Origin: Boesenbergia rotunda
Taxonomy: Eukaryota; Streptophyta; Magnoliopsida; Zingiberales; Zingiberaceae
Length of the DNA: 64,000 bases
Direction of reading: 5' to 3'
NCBI GenBank assembly: GCA_024364735.1
Contig: JAGFNQ010008264.1
Span: forward strand, 1 to 64,000
Shown in pieces: positions 11,156 through 20,490 of the stretch. Made by a program: the position numbers and the translations under genes. The notes under the pieces were generated by a model. That model searched no databases, had not been told where the DNA came from, and saw nothing but the letters and a program-made list of their open reading frames with translations. Numbering within the stretch: the stretch's first letter is position 1; each line of letters begins with the position of its first letter.

Positions 11156-12037
11156 TTAGACACCTACATATGAGTAGACAAATTCACTCCATTCACTTCT
11201 AACATCATCATATTCGGATTGTTGGTAATATTGATCCTTGATTATTCCTGCAAACTTTTAAGCAAAAATACAAAATACATTAGATTCATCCAATTGTAAT
11301 AGTTTATCTCAATTATAAACCAAAGCATATAATACAAAAAAATATTACCATCCTCTCCAACTGTGGATTTTCACATTCTATTATCTCTTTCATGTACCTC
11401 ATCACACAATATCCACATTCAATTGAACCACTTTGTTTTAGATTACCCTATAATGAAATATAAAAGGTAATGTAATGGTCACAATCAAGTTATTATAAGA
11501 ATCACGCATTCATATCTTCATACATAAGCACAATACATACCGTTAATTGTTTAAAACCTGGTCTTTTAGAGATACCCTTTGAAGCATTATACATCTTGAC
11601 CCCACTACATTTTAAAAAGTAAAAAAGTTATTTTTTCCATATTTATAAGTGAATGCATTAGAAATCAACATAATCTACTACTTACTTGGTCACTATAGTT
11701 TTCCATGCATCATCGCGATTTTTGTTTGACATAGAGTCCAATAAATATATCATATCTTTATCTTCATTGACGATAGTCAAAATCCAATGGTACCTGGAAA
11801 AATGAAAATATAGCATTGACTAGTATGTAGTAAAAAATCAATAAATAGCTAAAATATTACCCAGTGTTATATGGGATGAGGCAAATGCTATCTCTACACA
11901 TTGCTTTTAAGTGATCAGCAATATTTTGTGATAAGTTACGACCATCTTTGCCAAGTGGACATGTAGGTATGTAGTCGGGATCCATAAATGAAAAGACATC
12001 AGCTCTGTCTTCGTCCCTCAAATATTTGTAGAGATAA
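11156..12037 (-). CDS. Ulp1-like cysteine protease (C48) domain, five exons
   Basis: Exons on the minus strand are 12037-11861, 11793-11686, 11604-11541, 11447-11349 and 11236-11156. All have GT/AG borders and join in one frame without a stop until TAA at 11156-11158. The translated pieces show the C48 fold: YHWILTIVN (catalytic His), YLLDS (Asp), then LKQSGSIECGYCVM with the Gln and catalytic Cys, and EWSEFV near the end. This family removes SUMO from proteins, and plant CACTA and MULE elements often carry such domains. The last acceptor is my choice: the first AG would give a stop, the next keeps the frame. There is no start codon; upstream exons may come from the MAPKKK piece or be missing. 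It may be a captured fragment or a former element gene. Confidence 0.82.
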
Positions 12038-12757
12038 CTGCACTCAAATATTATATAACTCAGTTAGAAATGTTTCAAATTTTGAACTATCCTGAAAATT
12101 TAGAACATGCAAAAATTTTATAGAAAACCATAATATTCTAAAAAGAAAAAACGGCAATATGACTATGAAATTATATTGACTAACAGAAGGAAAGATGATT
12201 AAAAATAGTACATATTTTATCTGCCTTGTGGAGTACATAAAAATTCTTGTATGTATAAAGGCACAAACTCTAAAAGTATTATATTATGATCAAACTCTCA
12301 AAAATATTATTTATAGCATGGCTTCATTCCTAGCCAACCTTGGTTTCTTAATGTTCCAACGCCTTCTATAAGTCTTAAACAATTCATGAAATGTTATATT
12401 CAAGTGTCAATGCACCAAAGTAGCATGTAATGACTCACAATTACAACAAGGGCTTGATAAAATTTCATATTACCATAAAGTTTAAGATGATGGGAAAAAA
12501 AAAGATGTAGAGATGGTTTTTATACACTCAGCATATAGAACACAAGCATAACAATTTTGTGATCCACAAAGTCATCAATGTATGTCTTGGCAGAGGAGAA
12601 TCTTCACAAGGAGAGCACATCTATTGCAAATGAATCGTTCAATTTGATTATCAGGTTTCATGTAATGATCAAGAAGATCTCAGAAAACTGCATTGATATA
12701 GAAGAAATGCTAATGAATACAAAAATAACAGAATACAAGTCATGATCGTTCATTTAC
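12038..12757. other. Unassigned stretch between captured gene fragments
   Basis: It is AT-rich. One short minus-strand frame near 12500-12600 reads KTYIDDFVDHKIVMLVFYML and lies next to a possible splice acceptor, but I cannot assign it. No repeat or RNA gene is seen. Confidence 0.4.
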
Positions 12758-13949
12758 CTTGTCTGTCCCATAAAACTGAATTAGATTTGTGTGTGTAAAA
12801 CGACTCAAGAGTGCAATCTCCTGAAGGCAAGAATTGATGTCAGAGGATTAGAGTTGTAGAGATATATTAGACGCCACTTAGTATAAACAACTCAAGTCCT
12901 AAGTAGAGAAAACCAGTAAAAATTCTCAAAGTAGAAACTGCATAATTAACCCCAGATAAATCACAAATGGGTAATGTCAATATGTGGTATATATCACCTG
13001 CTCCAGCTGAGATACGCATTGTTGGGCATCCCTTCCTTGGTCAAGCAAGGAGACTTCCTTAACAGCAAGGAAAAATCCATCACTGAACAGATGAAGTTAA
13101 CAGGAAAAGATATTAGTCTAGACGTTGTATTAACGCAACCATTTTGTCAACAAAAGAATCAAAGTGGAATTACAAAGAGGAATTTCTCCTTGTTTTCTCT
13201 CTGCTTACAAGCTTACAAATGGGAAATGATGAGAAGACAAAAAGCAATAACTTGTCATCTACTCCCTATGCATCTCAAGGAAATGCTTGTCTGTAAGCTT
13301 GAAAATTATGTAGTTTGAATGAGCAGTTCATTAAATACACAAGAAAACCATATTAAGTAGAACATATCAAAATACAAATTACAAAATTGAGCCGCTAAAA
13401 ATTCCATCAGATGTATTTTGATCAATGAATATAATCCTGCCAGTTGAAGAAAGATGACCCAGATTATGTGTGAAGATGTATCAAAGGTACACGATCATGC
13501 CCAACCTTAAGCAAATGCAACAAAATTAATAGCAAACTATCATGTAATGGAATAAACCAATCACAAGAGTACGGACTTAGAAGCAATAGCTTGTTGGAGC
13601 AATAGCAAGAAAATGTACTTACTCACTGATAGCCTCAAACACAGTCCCAAACGACCCACTTCCAAGGTGTTCCCCTCTCGTCCAAGTGACCATAGTCCTC
13701 TTCAACATTGCATTTGCCGATATTGCTATGGCACCTGACGCTGAAGGACCATCAGGACTCTCAGCTGAAGGGTCGTGAGAGCTCTCCGGGGTTGATTCTG
13801 TGAGTTCATTGTCCGTTTCACCCAATCTTACGCTCAAATTTTCCCCGTCATCGCTCGACTCTACATCAGAAGTTCCCCTCCTTATATCCTTCCCATCCTC
13901 ATTAACCCCGTCGTCGGTCAGTTGATCCTCTTCGGAATCGCCGGAAGCA
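12758..13949 (-). pseudogene. Captured MAPKKK (MEKK1-type) gene fragment, three exons
   Basis: Exon 1 runs from about 13949 to 13620 and encodes an acidic N-terminal linker followed by TWTRGEHLGSGSFGTVFE, the glycine-rich loop of a protein kinase. Exon 2 (13082-12998) has FLAVKEVSLLDQG, including the ATP-binding lysine, and ends CVSQLEQ. Exon 3 (12820-12758) encodes EIALLSRFTHTNLIQFYGTDK. Borders are GT/AG and the phases fit. This matches the start of the kinase domain of plant MEKK1-like MAP kinase kinase kinases. The catalytic loop (HRD, DFG) and the rest are absent, so no active kinase is possible. Exon 3 ends in phase 0 but the next Ulp1 exon needs another phase, so a direct fusion would not stay in frame unless another exon lies between. 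Confidence 0.9.
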
Positions 13950-13989
13950 ACCTAGGTCGCCGAAGCAGAGCAGAGCAGAGAAGAGCAGA

Positions 13990-14200
13990 GAAGAGCAGGG
14001 CAAAGAAACTTAGGTCGCCGATCGCTTAGAGATAGAGAACCTTATGTCGCCGATCGCTTGGAGATGGAGAACCTTAGGTCGCCGATCGCTTGGAGATGGA
14101 GAACCTTAGGATCGGCGATCGCTTGGAGATGGAGAACCTTAGGATCGGCGATCGCTTGGAGATGGAGAAACCTAGGTCGCCGATCGCTTGGAGATGGAGT
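13990..14200. repeat. 32-bp minisatellite inside CACTA #1
   Basis: About six head-to-tail copies of a 32-bp unit built on GTCGCCGATCGCTTGGAGATG are present; two copies have GATCGGCGATCG instead. They lie just upstream of the captured MAPKKK exon and contain many CpG sites, in contrast to the AT-rich surroundings. Confidence 0.88.
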
Positions 14201-16754
14201 GACGCGCGCGGCAGAAAATTAGGTCGAAGCGGCAGAAGCAAATGCGAAGCGATCGATCGGCGCGGCTGATAGAATTTAGGTTAAGTACTGCGCGCGGTGG
14301 GAAGAAAATATTACGGCCGGGATTAATTAGCCATGCGGAGCGGGAGAAATTTAGCGCCAAGCAAAATAGGGGATTAGCTTAGGAGCGGGAAAAAATTAGG
14401 AATATTAATTGCGAGCGAGAGAAAAACCGGTTCAGATTTTATTTTATTTAATCGGTTCAATTTTATTACTTCGCCAATTAAAATTATAAATTTTATTGTA
14501 AACTGTATTACTTCATTAAATACAAATTGCGAAGTAATAATTATTAAAAATTTTAGAAGAAGTCTATTTTTTTTATTCTATGAAGTCTAAAACTATATTT
14601 ACTACGTCAATTTTATTATCGAAGTTTATTAAAATATATTACTTCATCATTAAATATCGCCGAAGTAATTATCGCCGAAGTAAATGTCGGAAATTCTACT
14701 AGTGTGGGTATAAGGTGGTGAAGGGAATGGGGCACGATTCATTAGAGCTGCTGAAGGGTTTCAGAATAATTTCTTCTGAGGTCAAACCGTTGATCTTTCG
14801 ATTAATTGGGGATCATGATGTACTACTAGGTGCCACTCATGATCGTTCTATAATTGGTTGATTATAGACGGCCAACATAAATCGAAAGCCTATTTAGTCA
14901 CACGCACTACGAGTAATCCAAGGGATTTAAGACGAGTTGAAAATTGGATTTTCCGATCAAGAGAAATAAGTCGAGTCTGAGTTAATCAGAGGCGCAATGG
15001 AAGCTAAAATTGGCTAAGTCTTTTGAAGGCTTGTTGGGCGAATTAAATGAGTTTAATTCGCGATCGGTGGGGCTTGAAGTGGCCGGCCAAAGAGGGTGCC
15101 CACCCTCTTTGGTTTGGCCGGCCACATTAAAGGGAGAAAACCATTTTATTTGGTTTAATTAATAAAATAGATCTAGCACGATTTATTTTATAAATTATGG
15201 ATAAATAAATTTGTATAAAGAAATTTATATAAATAAATTTATAGAAATTTATTATTTTATGAAAGTTAAAATAATCCATGAATTGGTTTATTTTAATTTT
15301 ATAAAATTAATTATGAATTGATTTTTCCATAATAAGAAAGTTTATAAATTTCTTATAAAATTCATTCCATAATAAAAGGAGAGAAAGTATTTGTTTTATT
15401 ATAAAGTTAGTTATAATAAGACTTGGTTTAAACGGAATAATTCATAAGAGAATTTATAGGATAAATTTGTTATGAAAATTCCGTTAAGAGGGAGACTTGG
15501 CAAGGGAGATGCTACTATATAAAGGAACCAAAGGCAAGCCCTTAATTCCAATCATGTGATCAAGAGATTAGAAGCATCCTCTCCCTCTCTCTCTTATTCT
15601 CTCTTCTCTCTTCCCTTTAGGGCCGGCGCCCACCTTGGGACCCAGGGTCGGCGCCCCTTTGCAAGACCTAGGGCCGGCGCAAACTTCCTCCACCTAGGGT
15701 TGGCGCTTCCTCCTCCTAGGGCCGGCGCAAGCTTCCATCAAGAAGGAGAAGAAGAAGAAGAAGAAGAAGTGGATCGCATCTCCTTCTTTCCGGAATTTGG
15801 ATTCCGATTCTTGGTGGTTAGTTTCCTTTCTTCTTTCTTGATCTTCTAGTTGTGTCTTCGGAGAATCTAGTAGTTCTCGTCGACACAAAACTCGTGGCTT
15901 TGCGAAGTCATCCCGAAGAGAACTCGGCGTGGACGCGAATAGAGGCGGAGCTTCCAAGGGACGCTACGGTTGGATCTCGTCCCTTACTTCGAGTTACGAG
16001 AGGTACTTAGTAAATTTGTTTACTTTTCCGCAAAGTTTTAATTTATGATTATGTCAACACATCATAAGGTTGCATGCTAGATACGTGGTTAAAAATAATT
16101 TAGGAAATTATTTTATGCTAATTCTTCCGCTGCACGTAAAAATTTAAAATTTTACGAACCCGTATCCTTGTCGACATGCACCCGGTCCCAACAGCCCCCA
16201 GTATCCCGAGCGCCCCTGTTAGCTCCGAGCCCTATTTTGAAGGGATAAGAGCTGACCGAGCTGCGGATAGGGGTTTGCGGATCCAGAGGCACGTGGAGGG
16301 CGCCCCCCACGTCCAAGGCGCCCCTAGGTGCACTATAAAAGGGGTTCGACCCCCAAGGCTTCGAATACACTTTTTCCAATGCCACAACGCTCTTCGCTCA
16401 AGCGCTCTGCTCCGGAAACTTCTGATCTCGAGGTTCTAGCGCCAACGACAACCCTACACATCGAAGTACGATCCACACCGGGTGTCGGTAACGAAGAATT
16501 CAATTATTCCTTTTACTGCAATACTACTATACACTTCTTTGTAAACCTTTGCGCATTATAGAATTGCCCGTAGTAAACGGTCAAGGATCGTGGGCCTTGG
16601 AGTAGGAGCCGACCGCGACTCCGAACCAAGTAAATCCTTGTGTTCGTGTGTGTTTTTGTGTTACTTTTCTGCTGCGCATTCTCTCTCTAATCCGAAACTG
16701 TTTTACGATATTCACCCCCCCCCCTCTATCGTATTCTCTCGATCCAACACCAAT

Positions 16755-18190
16755 TGCGTAGTTTTCCAACCTACGCATCTGAAACATCCTTGCCTGATGT
16801 GAATCCCCACCGGTCGGGCCTCCCGAGATCATTCTGACATGACCCGATGGAGGTCCTTGGGCTAGAGCCTTGCCCTTCCCTGGGTCTTGCTCTAGGGAAG
16901 CAGATCGGCGAGGGGTGAGGCCTCCTTGGATCTCCCTTCCGAAAGCGATCGAGCCTGCCTCTTGGGTTCCTCTTCCCCCGATTTCCGTCACCTAGGAGAT
17001 CGGCTTCGGCGAGTGGAACTTTGTCGATACCCCAAGTTGCTTCACTTCTTGCGTGGCTTGGCACTTGCATCCTTGGATCTCTTCCTCTTCAAAGTGTAGC
17101 ATTCCTATGTGGAATGCGTAGTACTGCCATGAAAGTCAGAGTACTTCTCAGGCGGTGTTGGTCCTTCAGTATCTCCTGTTTCCACCAGCTTCTTCTTAGT
17201 ATCCCAGTGGCCTCTACCAGAGCAGGAATCTTTCATCCGTATAGGAGCGGGTGGTTTATTTATCTCAAATTGTATTGAAATCCGAATAGGTGTACCTACT
17301 ATGTCCCTACGGTGGGCATGCTGCACCTCCTCCACATTAACGTGCTTAACCAACCGTCCTAATAGATCATCAAACCTAATCAGTGGCTTTTTCACAAGGG
17401 ACCGAAAGAAATCTCCTTCAGCGAATCCTTGCGAAAAGGCGCAGACGAGAATCTCTGAAATGGCGCTCGACACATCCTACCCACCCAATTGAACGGTTGG
17501 ATGTAGTCCTTCGGCGGCTCCTTGCTCTTCTGCTTTAGGGCGAAGAGATTAAGTGTTGTCTTCTGATACCGCCAACTAATGGTGAAGTGGTGCAAGAAGA
17601 CAATTTTAAACTCCAAAAGGAGTTTATAGAATCTTGCGGCATCCTCTAGAACCACCTTTGTACTGCTCTCGACAACGTGTTCAAGAACACCCGCCACATC
17701 ACACCATCTGTATATTGGTGCAACAGAGCCACGTTCTCAAACTTGCAAATATGATCCTTAGGATCTATTTTTCCTCATAATCAGCAATTTCGAAACCTCA
17801 GAATTGCTTGGGCATGAGATCATCCACAATATCCAGAACAAATGGCGAAGATGTATACTTCGGAAGAACCCTTACAGGTTCACTCTTTCCCTGTCCCTCT
17901 TCTTGATGCAAAACACTGGAAGTGACTGTATGTGCTTTCTCTAGCTCTCCAATGGAGTCCCATCGATGCCCTAGGGTCGCGTTCATGGGTTCCCCTAGAG
18001 GCAACATGGATCTCTGATTCTGAACATATGAGGCTGATTCTCTCTGGGTGTTTGCCTGTAGTGGCAAGGCCTATTGAGAGGCAACTTGCTCGATTTGATG
18101 TTGCTTCAACGCCCCTCGAATGGTATTGGTGATTAGGCGGTCCAGTTCCTCCCGTGTTAAAGTGATCGGCTGTCCTTTCAGTTTTGCCAT
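16755..18190 (-). pseudogene. gag: Tat-type Ty3/gypsy gag, 5' part, broken
   Basis: The likely start is ATG at 18190 on the minus strand, 30 bases after the primer-binding site; it opens MAKLKGQPITLTREELDRL. Further in are YQKTTLNLFALKQKSKEP, AFSQGFAEGDFFRSLVKK and FDDLLGRLVKHVNVEE, typical of the retrotransposon gag domain of Tat/gypsy elements. Near 16840 is HVRMISGGPTGGDS, the motif that normally precedes the protease. Several frameshifts and stops occur (for example after LMPKQF and before ALPLQ), so it is dead. LTR A ends the region at 16749, and protease and pol are not in the window. Confidence 0.88.
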
Positions 18191-18220
18191 CACAGTGTTC
18201 CATCTGGTAGTTAGTCTTGT

Positions 18221-18238
18221 TTCCCACAGACGGCGCCA
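18221..18238 (-). other. Primer-binding site of Tat-type element
   Basis: On the minus strand this reads TGGCGCCGTCTGTGGGAA, the sequence usually found just after the 5' LTR in many plant Ty3/gypsy elements. It lies 4 bases from the LTR end at about 18243 and 30 bases before the gag ATG. Confidence 0.85.
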
Positions 18239-18592
18239 AACTTATTCCGAAAGTGAACGACGTGGATGATAGGTCACTGTGATGCAGCCTTGACCGACGA
18301 TCAAGGGATATCCGCGCTGAAAGATTAACACGAGCGTTAAAGAGATACACCAGAAGGAGTTCCGACAGAACCCTCTCCGACGCTTAAGTTAGAAATTACT
18401 AGCTAAAATGGGAGGAGCGAGGAGAACAAGTTATCTAAAGTTTAGAAAATTCGACCCCTTTACCTAGGTGCTTCGACACCTTATATAATCACAACCTCCT
18501 TCCTTCGAGTATTCCCATGTTATTGTAACCGCCTCTCTTGTTTTCATGCCTCATTGATCGTGGTCACCTGTCAGCTGTTATCCATCGGGGGA

Positions 18593-18946
18593 TGCTAGTA
18601 ATTGTAGGGATCTCCTGGCGACATGAACAGAGAAACGCAGTGGAAATAAGATCCCTCGAGCGATCCATGCGAAAAAAACTCGTACAAAGCCGATCTATAG
18701 CTACTTATCTTGTAGATATACCTTTGGTGCGTGTCCTTTCATTTATCCCGCTCGTCCAAGATGCGCCGGATCTCTTGCACGTTCAAGCGTCCGTGCCTCT
18801 ATGTGTATCCACACGAACACGATCTCTCAGCTTCAGAGAAGAACTACCTTAGTTGTGCTAGTAACTTGAGGTAGTTCACAAAACCACCAAGAACCCCCCA
18901 AAAGAAAGGGATTCGGCCAAGAGGGAGAAGAGGAGGAAGAGAGGAA

Positions 18947-18977
<31 letters not shown>

Positions 18978-20217
18978 TACTCATCCAAATGACAAGACCC
19001 TCTTTTATACTCATCCCATGAATATGAAGAGGTTTTTATTCCATTAGTTTCCCTTCATTAAAGCCAATAAAGAGCACATCTTCTCATGTGACTCTTCAAC
19101 TTTTCTCCATTCAATGAAGAGAGACTTTTTCCTTTTCCTTTATTATTAATTCATTAAATACTTTAATGAATTAATATCTCATGAGTTCCCGACCAGGCCT
19201 CCCGAGCTCGACCAGGTCTCCCGAGCTCCCGACCAGGTCTCCTGAAGCATCATGTCCTTAGTGTGTGACCCAATAGGTTCTCGTAATGTTGGCAATGTTC
19301 CTAAACCGCTTTAGACACATAAGCAATGAGCGGCATCTAGCAATGCATCATTGCCACCCAAGTAACAAGAAAGTCGAGATCCGACTTAACCTCCATGACG
19401 AGGATAATGTATGACCTTGTCCTTCTATCCTTGATATCTAGATTGACCAATGAGACATAGACTGTGTCATCCTCAATCAATCTTTGTGTTTCTTGATCCC
19501 CAAGTTGACTCACTCAAACAAATGAGATCAATATCTCATATTGACTCATTTGAGAATGGTCATGCGTTTTAATAGTCCTACTAGATCAAGGGGCCCACAG
19601 ATATCACTCCCGTCATATGGGAGGGATAGATCCCATCTACATCACTCACATCACTCCGCATAATTCATTACATACCCAGTGATCGCCTTTATAGTCCACC
19701 CTGTTACGGGTGGCGTTTGACGATACCAAAGTACATAACTCCTTATGTAGGAAACCGTAGTGACTTCAGGTCTAAGGACTATTCATACTAATAGTCACAT
19801 GAGAAAGTTTATGACACTCATATGACAATCTATGAAACTTTCTCATGGTGTGTCAATTCAGTATACATTCTCTAATGTATACCTATGTGTCAACTTGATA
19901 TCACATATCCATGACTTGTGAGCTTAAGTCATCAATTGAACTGCATGCTAGTCTCCATGCATTAATATTATCCTTGAATATTAATACTTGACTAGGAATG
20001 GTTTAGTGTAGTGTTCTCTACATTATCTCACTATCGATTCAACCAATCGATATGATGTAGATAAGAACCTACTACCCAAGGACATTATTATACTTAGTTA
20101 TTTGACACAAGTATAAAGTAAGTATAATAACCAAACATGCCTTTATTAATGATAGAATATGATACAAAAAGTCCCTAGTCAATCATCACATAATTGGCTC
20201 TAGGGCTCCTACTAACA
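18593..20217 (-). mobile_element. Copia-type LTR inserted in Tat LTR
   Basis: On the minus strand it starts TGTTAGTAGGAGCCC (20217) and ends ATTACTAGCA (18593). The beginning, with ATAAAGGCATG and TATTATACTTAC, looks like other long copia LTRs of this window. I could not find matching 5-bp TSDs, so one border may be wrong or eroded. It contains the 28-base G run. Confidence 0.6.
18947..18974. repeat. Run of 28 G
   Basis: An uninterrupted homopolymer of G follows a purine-rich GAGGAAG stretch. It may be a real LTR tract or an assembly length error. Confidence 0.95.
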
Positions 20218-20490
20218 GTAACGGTCGTTCGTATATTAGATCTATCATTATTATCATGCGTTATGGGACATAACTACCTGCCAGCTTTCCTATTCTAAGA
20301 GGCACTTGAAGATATCGTTGCATGTATTTAGTGTATCATTGTCCTCGCTAATGGTGAGCTTCTAACCTCTCTTTCCCAAGTTAGTCTCGGGCACTCCTCT
20401 CCCGTGTTAGACTCGGGGACTCCGCTCTCCTGAGTTGGTCTCAGGGACACTCCACCCGAGTTAGTCTGGGTACTCATCCCGATCATCTAT

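Larger units (their letters stand above)
10246..14704. mobile_element. CACTA transposon #1 carrying host gene fragments
   Basis: Terminal inverted repeats begin CACTAGTAGAATTTCCG at both ends (10246 forward, 14704 reverse), with about 26 of the first 29 bases matching. A 3-bp TSD, TGG, flanks it at 10243-10245 and 14705-14707. The uninterrupted B2 LTR shows the empty site. Subterminal regions are dense in CGAAGTA/TACTTCG copies. I see no CACTA transposase (TNPD/TNPA type), so it is probably non-autonomous. The cargo, all on the minus strand, is a Ulp1-like protease (11156-12037) and three exons of a MAPKKK (12758-13949). Confidence 0.95.
9430..16193 (+). mobile_element. Solo LTR B1 (copia-type), interrupted by CACTA #1
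   Basis: It starts TGTTAGTGATATG at 9430 and ends CCGGTCCCAACA at 16193. TSD GCCCC is present at 9425-9429 and 16194-16198. A second copy without the CACTA insertion is at 39895-42349, and a truncated third copy is at 53738-54087. Both long copies have CTACTATATAAAGG (about 15515) as a likely TATA box, then a pyrimidine-rich leader with repeated GGGCCGGCGC. No PBS, PPT or coding region adjoins it, so it is a solo LTR. The short ORF near 15556 is leader sequence with no recognisable protein. Confidence 0.93.
9282..16749 (+). mobile_element. LTR A (Sirevirus-type), 3' part, broken by B1
   Basis: Pieces 9282-9429 and 16194-16749 form one LTR once B1 and one copy of its TSD are removed. Features are repeated GGGCGCC motifs, a CACTATAAAAGG TATA-like site near 16330, a CCTTGGAGTAGGAG block near 16595, a poly-C tract near 16718 and the end CTCGATCCAACA at 16749. 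The E LTR at 61845-63042 has the same order on the opposite strand, so both belong to one family. No primer-binding site follows 16749, so this is a solo or 3' LTR. The start lies left of Sirevirus #1. It lies in Tat gag DNA. Confidence 0.8.
18243..20490 (-). repeat. Tat-type 5' LTR, broken by a copia-type LTR
   Basis: Pieces 18243-18592 and 20218-20490 resemble the intact Tat LTR at 28753-29458: GTGAACGACG near the 3' end, GAGATTAACACGAGCG-like text, and arrays of CCCGAGTTAGTCTCGGG. The 5' border near 20490 is uncertain, because another partial copy of the array lies at 23446-23782 with chromovirus-like DNA between. Confidence 0.72.

Noticed and set aside
15556..15849. ORF of 97 codons with repeated arginine/alanine text
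   Set aside because: It is the pyrimidine-rich leader of solo LTR B1; the same place in B2 does not keep the frame, and no domain is seen.
18593..20217. TSD for the copia-type LTR in the Tat LTR
   Set aside because: Left flank GGGGA and right flank GTAAC do not match, so I do not claim a TSD.
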